A DNA stretch of 64,000 nt, taken from positions 540,001 through 604,000 of the forward strand of contig NZ_CP016397.1 in the NCBI RefSeq assembly GCF_002240035.1. Reading direction: 5' to 3'. Each line of letters begins with the position of its first letter. Position 1 is the first letter of the stretch. The notes beneath the pieces are model-generated. The model did not search any database, was not told where the DNA came from, and saw nothing but the letters and a program-made list of their open reading frames with translations. This DNA comes from Legionella clemsonensis. GTDB taxonomy: Bacteria; Pseudomonadota; Gammaproteobacteria; Legionellales; Legionellaceae. The position numbers and the translations under genes were made by a program. Shown piece by piece: positions 11,080 through 21,109 of the stretch.

Positions 11080-13500
11080 TTTGTGAAGTATTCAGTGAAT
11101 AGTGCCACCTTATAGAGGAGAAACAGGAAATGATTTCGATTGGGCTTATTAGCCCCAATCTTTATCGCCTAGGAAATAATACGGATTGGAGGGAAAACGC
11201 GTTGCCCGTTTTCAGTAACAATAAAAAATTGATTAATGTCATAACCCGGTGCTATTTCTCCACCTTCGTAAACATTTATACCCATGGCATCGAGAGTTGC
11301 TGTGCTGTTATTTGTTGTTGCGCGAATGGTATTAACACTGGGAGAAAGAGCTAATATACTAGGGCTGGTAAAACCGCCCACTTCATACCCTGATGCAAAA
11401 ACAGAGCCATTGCCGTTCATATCAATCGCATCAACATTCAAATGAACTCCTTTTACAGAGGCCCTGCCTTCAAAAATAATCATGCCAAATGCCCCAACGA
11501 TGTTCGAATTTCCGCCAATATTTTCTGCGGTAACTTGAATTTTATCTCTGGCTTCACCAATGGAAGGAGATATATTTAAGTTATAATTAATTAGAGCAGT
11601 ACTGCGTCTAACTTCTATACCAATAGCGGTACTAAAATTATTTTCTCCTCCTACAGTGTGTGCTTCAACATTGAATGCAGCGGGAACTAATGGATCAATA
11701 TTGGGATGACGAATCATTTCTTCTGGTAGTCTTTCAGGATACAATAATGACTTTAGTATAGTTGCCTGGCTTTCTACTAGCTGGATTCCTGTAGCGAAAG
11801 CTACTTCACCGCCTGAGCTGAAGGTTTTTACATCCAAGCGTTTGTTTTGAATCTCAACATCCTTACTTTGGAATATTACAATTCCTTGTGCGGTAGCAAA
11901 ATCAGATATATTTTGTGTCGCTTCTACCAAGATATTATTATTTAACAAATGAATATCAGTAGAGCTTTGCACTAAAATACCGATTGGGGCGCCATCAAAT
12001 ATATCTCTGTCTTCTAAAAAAGCTATCACATCGCTACTTTCTATAGTGACATTGTTGGCCCCTTCAATTTCAATGGCAGAACGATATCCAGTTAGATTGC
12101 TGTATTGGCCAATCTTCGAATTAGTAATACGGATGTTCGAACCACGGATAATTAAACCGGCTAGATTTTCTCCATTGTTATTGAGTAGGGTGACTGAATC
12201 GATCGTATCGTTTCCTGAAAGAATGAGAGACCCTATGATGGTTTCATTCTGTCGCGCTTTGTAATCACCATTGCGACCGTAAATGGATTGTCCTTCGTTC
12301 AATGAAAGGGTAGAAAGTAATGCAGTGGTATGCGAGCGCATAGATGAAACGCTATTGAGAGTACCATATGTAGCTGGACCAAGATAAAAATTGGCATTAG
12401 GTGAAAAACTATCGATGGCATCGAGAGTTAATTGATTAAAAGAAGTACTGTTACATTTGTTTTCAAAGGTACAATTGCTCAAGCCATTGGCGGCGACAAA
12501 AGGAGCGCCACTACTGCTGAAAAACCAAATATTATCACGAGTAAGTACCTGTACACCGGTATTAACGTAAGCCTGTTGGGTTGGAATACCAGCGCCTGTA
12601 TTCCAGGTCCCCAGATGCCGTGGTATTGGATCCAGTAGGCGTTCATGAATATTGGGTTGCTCGCTTTTGGCAATACCTCCTAACGTGAGGCGAAGTGTCA
12701 ATAATGCAGTATTTTTTTGGACTCTGTCATAGCTATCACGCACGGAGACGGTAAAATATTGATTAAGAGGCATTTCCACTCCACCAATGATGCCATTGAT
12801 ATCTTGTGCTTCCTTAAAGGAAAAATGATAGCCACCTGCAAACAATCGAAGGTAACTTGTGTCTGGTGGGGTTAAACCGATGACGCCATCAACGCCATTG
12901 CCTGTTTCTTCAACTAGATTTATCAAATTATCAAATTCACGATGACCGGAAAAACTTATGTATTGCGTGGTTCCAATTTGTTGGCCTAAGAATGTGCTCT
13001 GAATTTTTTGTTTGACGTGGGAAAATAGCCGTTAACATGGACGTCCCATAGATTCGTCATGAATTCTAGCCCGGGGTTAACGACAGAAAAACGCGGCCCC
13101 CGATCAACACGGTTAAAATCACCGAAAGTATAGACACCCCATAAGAAAGTATTATTATGAATACCACGATAGCCTGCGCCAATACTTTCCAACGAACCAT
13201 CATCACTACCAATTTTTCCCAGTCCGTCTACATAGAAGATGCCATCCTGATTCCCATAAAACGGTAACATGGCATCCGCTTCGCCCAGTGTCCTGTCTCC
13301 AAAGTAAACCTCACCTAAGGCCCGTGGTATAAAAGGAAAAGGTCTGGGGCTGAAGTCTGCATGTACTGCGGTATTGGCAAGTAAAATAGAAAGACTTAAG
13401 AAAGTCAATGGTGGGGCGAAGTAGCGCATAAATCCTTTTAATCAAGCGATTATTTTCACTTAATTTATACTATTTATTGTCGCTATTCAAACGCTACTTT
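11080..13500. repeat. Left unit of a 2.4-kb direct duplication
   Basis: This unit matches 14585-17004 in the same orientation. Similarity begins around the block GTGAAGTATTC/GTGAAGTATCC and ends at ATTCAAACGCTACTTT. The unit holds the whole surface protein gene, its downstream hairpin and its upstream region. The two units are separated by about 1.1 kb with an IS30 remnant. Confidence 0.85.
11169..13429 (-). pseudogene. Inverse-autotransporter-like surface protein, copy A (frameshifted)
   Basis: The broken gene would encode about 753 aa. Part one (13429 down to 13011) gives a signal peptide and the first strands of an intimin-like beta-barrel, with YGNQDG, IGAGYRG and NGYFPTS. Part two (12926 to 11169) gives the rest of the barrel (FAGGYHF, DINGIIGGVEMPL, SYDRVQKNTAL) and a passenger rich in short hydrophobic/Asn repeats typical of a right-handed beta-helix. 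The break is a one-base deletion at 13011-13013, where copy B has four T (plus strand) and this copy three. No other disruption is seen down to the stop. Copy B carries the missing base, which supports a real or sequencing deletion. Confidence 0.8.
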
Positions 13501-13685
13501 TTTGATTTAGAAACTTTTTTGGTTTTGCTGTCCAGTAAAAAGGTAAGTCCTAATTCCACCAAATAGGCAACAAGGCTCATTGTTTTTATATTTTTTCCTT
13601 TTGCTGCCCTGGAGGCTATAACACGTCTTATGATGAGCTGAATTAATTTGAGTCTAATCAAGTTAAGTATGGTTGTGTAAAGCAT
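13494..13685 (-). CDS. Small basic hypothetical protein
   Basis: A 63-aa frame with a hydrophobic N-terminal third, a second hydrophobic stretch near residues 40-52 and a Lys/Ser-rich tail. I do not recognise it. It sits just upstream of copy A of the surface protein gene, same strand, and its stop codon falls exactly in the last bases of the duplicated segment. It could be a real small membrane protein or a chance frame. Confidence 0.35.
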   Translation of the reverse strand: MLYTTILNLIRLKLIQLIIRRVIASRAAKGKNIKTMSLVAYLVELGLTFLLDSKTKKVSKSKK

Positions 13686-13929
13686 AGTTGGTTTTCCTAA
13701 TTTATTAGATAGTAGTTATCCCCTAATAAATTATTATAGAACAAATGAGAGCTATGGATGTGGTTTCCTCTCTCGAGCGAATTGCATCAAAAGAATGTTA
13801 CCGAAAATAGCAAAAACCTGATTCGTTGCCTCATAAATAATGTTACCGAAGATACAAGGGAGATTGATTATGGGGAAGCTGTCGATGAAAAATACCAATG
13901 GCCTGGTACGACAATACTTAAAAAAAGGC

Positions 13930-14081
13930 TAGCTTTGAAACAGTCACAGAACAACAAACTTATAATAATTATGAATAAACTCAATGATAGACCAAGAAAA
14001 ACATTAGGCTTTAAGACACCAGCTATGTTATCTTTGTCCGAAACAAATGATGAGAAAAGTGCGGTTGCATTAGCTAGTTGA
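13930..14081 (+). mobile_element. IS30-family transposase remnant (C-terminal end)
   Basis: The motif LNDRPRKTLGFKTPAML is the C-terminal signature of IS30-family DDE transposases. The upstream part of the ancestral protein (FETVTEQQ) is readable only in a different frame, so at least one frameshift is present and the catalytic domain is missing. The remnant lies between the two copies of the surface protein gene. I see no intact terminal inverted repeats. Confidence 0.7.
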
Positions 14082-14670
14082 ATTCACCCGATATATAGTA
14101 CCAGCGTTTCTCATATCTGTTCCTAATGGTTGGGTATAATTATAATTATTTTTATGAGAAATTTTTTTAGATGTTTGCTAAAAGTATTCTTTGTTAAATC
14201 AACTCCTTGCTGAGTTTTTATGTGCGCTTTAAAAGCTGTCAACGTAATCTCGGTATAACCAAGATTTGCTGAGCTATTATCAAAAATTTAAGTCGATAAA
14301 ATGCTACTTCTGCTAATGCTGTTTGCAGCTCTAGTGCAATTTTATGGATGCGCCTTAATTGATTTTTTTAAAGATTATGGTTTGGAATATATGTAAGTCT
14401 CGGAATTGTAAATTAATCTCAACAACTAAATATCGATAGAATGTATATATTATATTAATACCCGAACTCTTTAATTCAAGGTGTTGCTCTTTAAAAAAAC
14501 ATCCTAACTCTACAACAATTTGGTGTTTTTCTGCATGCACACCCAATTTTTCAAGTGGCTTTATTAAATTACAAATTTTGAAATTGTGAAGTATCCAATG
14601 AATGGTGCCGCCATAGAAAAGAAACAGGAAATAATTTCGATTGGGCTTATTAGCCCAATCTTTATGTGGC
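14082..14670. other. AT-rich stretch without a clear gene
   Basis: No supported gene from the IS30 remnant to the 3' end of copy B. A minus-strand frame exists here but has no recognisable motif and begins inside the shifted part of copy B, so I do not call it. From about 14585 the sequence becomes similar to 11080 onward, which marks the left edge of the duplicated unit. A hairpin (GATTGGGCT/AGCCCAATC, near 14639-14660) follows the copy B stop and is repeated after copy A. Confidence 0.5.
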
Positions 14671-17004
14671 CTAGGAAATAATACGGATTGGAGGGAAAAT
14701 GCGTTTACCATTTTCAGTGACAGTAAAAAACTGACTAACGTCATAACCCGGTGCTATTTCTCCACCTTCATAAACATTTATACCAATAGCATTGAGAGTT
14801 GCTGTGCTGTTAATTGTTGTTGCGCGAATAGTATTAACACTGGGAGAAAGAGCTAATATGCTAGGCCGGTAAAACCGCCCACTTCATACCCTGATGCAAA
14901 AACAGAGCCATTACCATTAATATCAATAGCGTCAACATTCAAATGAATTCCTTTCACAGAGACTGTACTATTAATGACGAAGAAACCGAAAGCTCCAACG
15001 TCATTTGATTCTCCACCAATATTTTCTGCGGTGACTTGAATAGTATCCCTGGCTTCACCAATGGAAGGAGATATACCCAAGTTATAATTAATTGAAGCAG
15101 AGCTGCGCTCAGCATATACACCCAAAGCAGTACTACCAAGGCTGTTTACTCCTCCTATACTATGTGCTTCAACATTAAACGCTGCGGGAACCTTTGGATC
15201 AATATTAGGATGACGAAGCATTTCTTCCGGGAGTCTTTCAGGAGACAAGGATGACTTAAAGATAGTTACTTGACTATCTTCTAGAAGAATACCTTCAGCG
15301 AAAGCCTGTTCACCGCCTGAATTATAAGCATTTACATCTAGACGTCTGTTTTTAATTTCTACATTCTTACTTTGGAATATCACAATTCCTTGTGCAATAG
15401 CAGGATCATCTATATTTTGTGTCGCTTCTACCAGAATATTATTATTTAATAAATGAATATTAGTGGAGTTGTGCACGAAAATACCGGAAGGAGTGCCAAT
15501 AAGTGACTCTTTATTTTCTAAAAAAGCTATCACATCGCTACTTTCTATAGTGATATTGTTGGCCCCTTCAATTTCAATGGCAGAACGATATCCAGTTAGA
15601 TTGCTGTATTGGCCAATCTTCGAATTAGTAATACGGATGTTCGAACCACGGATAATTAAACCGGCTAGATTTTCTCCATTGTTATTGAGTAGGGTGACTG
15701 AATCGATCGTATCGTTTCCTGAAAGAATGAGAGACCCTATGATGGTTTCATTCTGTCGCGCTTTGTAATCACCATTGCGACCGTAAATGGATTGTCCTTC
15801 GTTCAATGAAAGGGTAGAAAGTAATGCAGTGGTATGCGAGCGCATAGATGAAACGCTATTGAGAGTACCATATGTAGCTGGACCAAGATAAAAATTGGCA
15901 TTAGGTGAAAAACTATCGATGGCATCGAGAGTTAATTGATTAAAAGAAGTACTGTTACATTTGTTTTCAAAGGTACAATTGCTCAAGCCATTGGCGGCGA
16001 CAAAAGGAGCGCCACTACTGCTGAAAAACCAAATATTATCACGAGTAAGTACCTGTACACCGGTATTAACGTAAGCCTGTTGGGTTGGAATACCAGCGCC
16101 TGTATTCCAGGTCCCCAGATGCCGTGGTATTGGATCCAGTAGGCGTTCATGAATATTGGGTTGCTCGCTTTTGGCAATACCTCCTAACGTGAGGCGAAGT
16201 GTCAATAATGCAGTATTTTTTTGGACTCTGTCATAGCTATCACGCACGGAGACGGTAAAATATTGATTAAGAGGCATTTCCACTCCACCAATGATGCCAT
16301 TGATATCTTGTGCTTCCTTAAAGGAAAAATGATAGCCACCTGCAAACAATCGAAGGTAACTTGTGTCTGGTGGGGTTAAACCGATGACGCCACAACGCCA
16401 TTGCCTGTTTCTTCAACTAGATTTATCAAATTATCAAATTCACGATGACCGGAAAAACTTATATATTGCGTGGTTCCAATTTGTTGGCCTAAGAATGTGC
16501 TCTGAATTTTTTGTTTTGACGTGGGAAAATAGCCGTTAACATGGACGTCCCATAGATTCGTCATGAATTCTAGCCCGGGGTTAACGACAGAAAAACGCGG
16601 CCCCCGATCAACACGGTTAAAATCACCGAAAGTATAGACACCCCATAAGAAAGTATTATTATGAATACCACGATAGCCTGCGCCAATACTTTCCAACGAA
16701 CCATCATCACTACCAATTTTTCCCAGTCCGTCTACATAGAAGATGCCATCCTGATTCCCATAAAACGGTAACATGGCATCCGCTTCGCCCAGTGTCCTGT
16801 CTCCAAAGTAAACCTCACCTAAGGCCCGTGGTATAAAAGGAAAAGGTCTGGGGCTGAAGTCTGCATGTACTGCGGTATTGGCAAGTAAAATAGAAAGACT
16901 TAAGAAAGTCAATGGTGGGGCGAAGTAGCGCATAAATCCTTTTAATCAAGCGATTATTTTCACTTAATTTATATACTATTCATTGTCGCTATTCAAACGC
17001 TACT
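14585..17004. repeat. Right unit of a 2.4-kb direct duplication
   Basis: Partner of 11080-13500. Its right edge coincides with the 3' end of hemY, so the upstream region of this surface gene butts directly onto the hem operon. From about 15519 to 17004 the match is close to perfect; from 14585 to 15519 it is clearly diverged. Confidence 0.85.
14671..16933 (-). pseudogene. Inverse-autotransporter-like surface protein, copy B (two frameshifts)
   Basis: Second, direct copy of the gene at 11169-13429. The N-terminal signal peptide and barrel start are in frame through the site broken in copy A. A one-base deletion near 16391-16393 then separates the front (ending after the VEETGNG motif) from the rest. 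A second deletion near 14862-14866 takes off the last 60 or so residues, which can still be read in the shifted frame down to the TAG at 14671-14673. The front two thirds are nearly identical at the DNA level to copy A. The distal passenger (about 14690-15520) differs clearly, with different residues around the repeated G-G-x-N motifs. Confidence 0.8.
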
Positions 17005-18201
17005 TTAAAGATTACCTAGATTACCCCCATTTAATGATAATAATAATCCTTGACGATAAGCCTCGCAAGCCTCTGCTTGATTATTAAGGCATTCAAGTAA
17101 TTTTCCGAGTTCTGCATAAGTTTCGGAACAGGGGCTAATGCTAATGCTTTTTTCAAAATAATGTCGAGCTTTGCCCCACAAATTATTAGTCATACTCAAT
17201 CGTCCCAGGCATAGATACAATTCAGCAGAATCGGGATGTTTCTTAACCAGTGATTCGGCAAAAATTAAAGGCTTGTCTCCCAGTTTTAACTGGCCATACA
17301 AATTAATTAATTTTTCATTAAATGTTTTTCGCAGAATATGGCGAAGGATTGGTTCAACTTGTGCATCTTGATGTTGCTCTAATAAAGCATTGCAGTAAAT
17401 GGTTATCAGTTCTGGATCATTGCGCAAGTCTTTCGGTAAGTTAGCTATCAGCTTATTTAAAGGTTCAATTTCAGCGGATTTTGCAAGCTCGGCGATAGCT
17501 CCCTGATAAGCTTGGTGACGTAATAAATGAAATGCTTTGTCCGAAAGTACCTGATTTTTTTTTAAAGCGGGCAATAAAGCAATTAATTGCTGCCAGTCTT
17601 TCACTTCTTTATAAAGTCGCATTAACAATTTAAGCACATAAGGATGATTAGGGGCTAAGTCTTGCAAATGTCGCAGTGTGGCAAGTGCCTGTTCCCATTG
17701 TTTATTCGCCAACTGTAACTGAGCTTGAGTCAGCTCAACTGCGATTTTGGCATCAGGCATGGATTGTTGAGCTTCACGTAGATAATCATCACGTAAATTA
17801 TGATCGCCCATTTCTTGTGCAGCACGCGCGGCGGTTAAGTAATTTAACAAAGGCGAATCGGTATCAGGGAGAGCTTTAATTAAATAATTCTTAGCTTGAG
17901 CCCAATGCCCCTCACTAAATTCAATTAAGCCCTGTTGGGTTTTAGCCTGAGCTTTTTGCATGCGGCGTTTAGTTTGCCAATGACGAAATGCTTCCGGAAT
18001 GTGGGTAATTTTGCTTACAATTAGCAGAAGTGTATGCAGTAGGAAAAAAGCGAGGATTAACCCTAAAATTGCCACCCATAAATTAGTTTCTATTGTCCAG
18101 TGATTAAGGGCAATTAGTAAATAGCCGGGGTCCCGATTTAACTGTACACCTATCCATACTGAAACAAGTAAAACCAAAAAAATTATTATTATACGTATCA
18201 T
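17005..18201 (-). CDS. hemY: HemY, TPR membrane protein of the hem operon
   Basis: Inner-membrane protein of enterobacterial-type hemCDXY operons, thought to assist late tetrapyrrole synthesis; its exact role is not settled. The length of 398 aa equals that of the E. coli protein. Two N-terminal membrane segments (about residues 2-20 and 40-62) are followed by TPR-like helical repeats, for example near AELYLCLGRLSMTNNLWGKA. The start overlaps the hemX stop by four bases. Its 3' end abuts the duplicated adhesin unit. Confidence 0.93.
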   Translation of the reverse strand: MIRIIIIFLVLLVSVWIGVQLNRDPGYLLIALNHWTIETNLWVAILGLILAFFLLHTLLLIVSKITHIPEAFRHWQTKRRMQKAQAKTQQGLIEFSEGHWAQAKNYLIKALPDTDSPLLNYLTAARAAQEMGDHNLRDDYLREAQQSMPDAKIAVELTQAQLQLANKQWEQALATLRHLQDLAPNHPYVLKLLMRLYKEVKDWQQLIALLPALKKNQVLSDKAFHLLRHQAYQGAIAELAKSAEIEPLNKLIANLPKDLRNDPELITIYCNALLEQHQDAQVEPILRHILRKTFNEKLINLYGQLKLGDKPLIFAESLVKKHPDSAELYLCLGRLSMTNNLWGKARHYFEKSISISPCSETYAELGKLLECLNNQAEACEAYRQGLLLSLNGGNLGNL

Positions 18202-19319
18202 TGTGACAGCTCTCCTTCTTTGAGAGCAGGTGTACTCAATTCCCTGCTTTTATTTTCAATTAGCTGATTAAGCAAAGGGAGCGCCTTATCCAGCGTAGGT
18301 TTAGCCACGTCTAGCTTTTGTTGTTGTAAAGTTTCTAACTGGTGAATTATAGTTTGTGTTGCTGGCGCTTTTTCGTCAAAGGCGCGTTTAATAGTGTTAA
18401 TAGATTTCGTTAAGGCTATTTGATAAACCTTAGGATTATTGTGTAATAAAGCCCATTGTGCTTCTGCAAGATTCAGACGAATTACTTCTTCTAACAGGCT
18501 TTGTTGCAGTGGAGACAGCAGAGGTTCAATGGCTTCATCGTGACGTCGAATTACAATTAAATCCCCAAGGGAGTTCAAGCTTTGTTGTAAATGTTCACGC
18601 CAGGAAGTTTTTTTCTTTGCCTCTGCTTTGTTTTGTGTTTTGCCAAGTGGTTGCTTTAAGGGTAAATTAGACAAATTTCTTTCGGCTGCATCAAGTTGAC
18701 TAAGTAAACCTGCTATGTCCACTCTAGGTGTGGCTTGTAATTGGGTAATTTCCTGAGCTATTGCTTGTCGAACAGTGAACACAGGCTGTTCAGATAAGCT
18801 TGATAATAAAGCATCGGCTTGTTTTAACAGTGCGATGCTGGTTTGCTGATCATTACTCCAATGCGCGTTGATTTGCGCGAGCTCCAGATAATAACGAGCT
18901 TTTAATAAATTCCAGTCTTCTCTTTGATACAGACGCTGCTGCATCGCAGTGCGCAATTCTTGATCGATGGCTTGTAGTTGACGCTGTAACTCGGTTTGTG
19001 CTTTAGTTAACGTTTCAACGCTGGTAGTAAGCGATTGCGCCTGCATTTGCTGTTGTTTTAAACGGTTGAATTCTGCAGTAAGCGAGTGTGTTTCCTTTTC
19101 TGCTTTCATTACAGATTGTTTATTCATATGCAATGAATAGATAGCAAAAATAAGCGCTATTAATGCCAGCAGGACAGCTAAGAGAACAATTCCTAAAGAT
19201 AACTTAGGCGAATTAATTATTGAAACTGTTTCTGCTTTAGAAGTTGTCGTTTTCCTGGTGTTATCGAGATGAGGTTTTGATGATAACTTTTTAGTCTGTT
19301 CCTCTTTGTTATTTGCCAT
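18198..19319 (-). CDS. hemX: HemX, membrane-anchored protein of the hem operon
   Basis: A 373-aa protein of the HemX family, often annotated as an uroporphyrin-III C-methyltransferase although it lacks the SAM-methyltransferase fold. A Lys/Ser/Thr-rich cytoplasmic N-terminus of about 40 residues is followed by one membrane helix (about 42-65) and a long Gln-rich coiled coil (about 75-130), then a periplasmic helical domain with the family motif REDWNLLKARYYLELAQ. It overlaps hemD by 11 bases and hemY by four, so the three are translated together. Confidence 0.92.
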   Translation of the reverse strand: MANNKEEQTKKLSSKPHLDNTRKTTTSKAETVSIINSPKLSLGIVLLAVLLALIALIFAIYSLHMNKQSVMKAEKETHSLTAEFNRLKQQQMQAQSLTTSVETLTKAQTELQRQLQAIDQELRTAMQQRLYQREDWNLLKARYYLELAQINAHWSNDQQTSIALLKQADALLSSLSEQPVFTVRQAIAQEITQLQATPRVDIAGLLSQLDAAERNLSNLPLKQPLGKTQNKAEAKKKTSWREHLQQSLNSLGDLIVIRRHDEAIEPLLSPLQQSLLEEVIRLNLAEAQWALLHNNPKVYQIALTKSINTIKRAFDEKAPATQTIIHQLETLQQQKLDVAKPTLDKALPLLNQLIENKSRELSTPALKEGELSQ

Positions 19320-20067
19320 GAACTAATCCTTGATTAAATTGGTGCAAGCGTTGTAAAACAGTTTCAGGGCTACTTACTATAATTTGCTGAATTCCTAATA
19401 AAGCAGCAGCTTTTGCCAAGCGGTTACTAATAACCAGGCAAGGTGTGTGACAAAGCCAATCATGAGCTTTTTTGCCAAACATAGTAAAAATATTTTGCAT
19501 AGCTTGTTGGCTTGTAAATAGTATAATATCCACAGCATTTTCCTGCCATAAGGAATGAAGATACTGCTGATCAAACTCAGGCATAACGCGCTTATAGACA
19601 TCAATGCTCGTTAAATCAGCGCCTTTGGAAATTAAAGTTTGTGCAATATCTGCTCGTCCGTTCTTTCCTTTAAACAGAAAGAGGGATTTATTAGCGACGT
19701 CTTGTAAACAATCCAGTTGGAGCAAGGATTCGCTGGTTGATTCTTGCGGAATAAAATCTACTTTTATGCCATATTGTTCTAAAATTGCTGCTGTGGCATG
19801 ACCTACGGCAATGACTTTAATTGCCTTTGGCCATTGAATTTTCTGTTTAGTTAAGGTGGCCAATAAATAGGTTACCGCATTGGCACTGATAAAAATGGCA
19901 AAGGTTGCGTTATTAAGTTCAGGGAGTGAAAATTCAATGGGTTCAATAGCTAACGCAGGACATTCAATAGCAATACCTCCCGCCTTTACAATGGTATCAC
20001 TAAGCGATTTCCCTTGTGCCAAGGGACGAGTATTTAGAACCGATAAGCCTTGCAAACAATAATTCAT
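19309..20067 (-). CDS. hemD: Uroporphyrinogen-III synthase
   Basis: Closes hydroxymethylbilane with inversion of ring D to give uroporphyrinogen III. At 252 aa it is close to the 246 aa of E. coli HemD. It shows LNTRPLAQG at the N-terminus, FISANAVTYL in the first domain, and the FTSQQAMQNIF block in the second, the usual two-lobe layout of this divergent family. The position between hemC and hemX supports the call strongly. The start overlaps the hemC stop by four bases. Confidence 0.93.
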   Translation of the reverse strand: MNYCLQGLSVLNTRPLAQGKSLSDTIVKAGGIAIECPALAIEPIEFSLPELNNATFAIFISANAVTYLLATLTKQKIQWPKAIKVIAVGHATAAILEQYGIKVDFIPQESTSESLLQLDCLQDVANKSLFLFKGKNGRADIAQTLISKGADLTSIDVYKRVMPEFDQQYLHSLWQENAVDIILFTSQQAMQNIFTMFGKKAHDWLCHTPCLVISNRLAKAAALLGIQQIIVSSPETVLQRLHQFNQGLVHGK

Positions 20068-20981
20068 GAGGTTTGACAGAGTAATTTTCCTGCCCCTTTG
20101 CTTAATAGTGTTTGGGCACAGTTATCGGCTAAACGCATCGCCTGAGATTGATGGTCTTGCTGGCTATCTTCAATCATGACAGTGCCATCCATATTCATTA
20201 CTCGAGCTCTCAGTAACAGCTGCTCGTGAGGTTGAGGTTTACAGTAAACAGCAAGAGGAACATGGCAGTTACCTCCTAATAAGGCATTAACATGCCGTTC
20301 TGTCTGAACGCAAAGTGCTGAAAGAGGGTCATTTAGAGAGGCAAGAAGTTGGTGCAAGGCAGTGTCCTCAGTACGGCACTCAATGCCAAGTGCACCTTGC
20401 CCGCAAGCGGGCAACATTATCTCATCACTTAAAATTTCACAGACGTGCTCTTTCATCCCTAAACGCTCAAGTCCGGCGTAAGCAAGAATGATAGCATCAT
20501 ATTTCCCATTATGTAATTTTTCCAAGCGGGTATTCACGTTGCCACGCAAGGGTTTTACTATTAAATCCGGACGAATAGCCAACAATTGCGACTGACGTCT
20601 TAAGCTGGTAGTGCCTATTATGGCTTGCTGCGGTAACTGCTGTAATTTACAATGACTTCGACTGATAAGGGCATCAGCTGGATTATGACGTTTGCCGATG
20701 ATTGGTAAGCAAAGACCTTGTGGGAAAGTAGCCGGTACATCCTTCATAGAGTGAACAGCAATATCGGCTTGCTTATCAAGAATCGCTTGCTCAAGTTCTT
20801 TAACAAAAAGACCTTTACCTCCTACCGCCTGTAATTTATCTTTTTGAAATTTATCGCCTGAAGTCAGCATGGGAACAAGTTCTACTCGTACCGGATGCAA
20901 TTCTTTAATTTTATCGGCTATAAAATGTGCTTGCCATAAAGCCAGAGGGCTTTTTCTTGTAGCAATACGTAAGGTATCCAT
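20064..20981 (-). CDS. hemC: Hydroxymethylbilane synthase (porphobilinogen deaminase)
   Basis: Polymerises four porphobilinogens into hydroxymethylbilane. The 305-aa length is normal (E. coli 313). It starts with LRIATRKSPLALWQ. The catalytic Asp is in the AVHSMKD motif, the arginine-rich region is in GTTSLRRQSQL, and the dipyrromethane cofactor cysteine is in LGGNCHVPL. It is the first gene of the minus-strand hemCDXY operon, and the 128-bp gap to the divergent kinase gene must hold both promoters. Confidence 0.96.
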   Translation of the reverse strand: MDTLRIATRKSPLALWQAHFIADKIKELHPVRVELVPMLTSGDKFQKDKLQAVGGKGLFVKELEQAILDKQADIAVHSMKDVPATFPQGLCLPIIGKRHNPADALISRSHCKLQQLPQQAIIGTTSLRRQSQLLAIRPDLIVKPLRGNVNTRLEKLHNGKYDAIILAYAGLERLGMKEHVCEILSDEIMLPACGQGALGIECRTEDTALHQLLASLNDPLSALCVQTERHVNALLGGNCHVPLAVYCKPQPHEQLLLRARVMNMDGTVMIEDSQQDHQSQAMRLADNCAQTLLSKGAGKLLCQTS

Positions 20982-21109
20982 CTAGATTTCCATGACTATC
21001 ATAGTTCATCACATTATTCAGTAAGTGGAGTGATACTTCAATTTGAAATTTATGAAATTCTTTCACACCCATGTAAAATAGTTAAATCAGGATCTATACG
21101 AATAGGGAA

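Noticed and set aside
14355-14744. A 129-aa minus-strand frame
   Set aside because: It starts inside the shifted 3' part of surface gene copy B and has no motif, no ribosome site and an AT-driven composition.
15463-15768. Plus-strand frames opposite the surface gene copies (repeated also at 12046-12264, 12432-12638, 15936-16142)
   Set aside because: They are antisense shadows of the duplicated beta-helix and barrel coding sequence.
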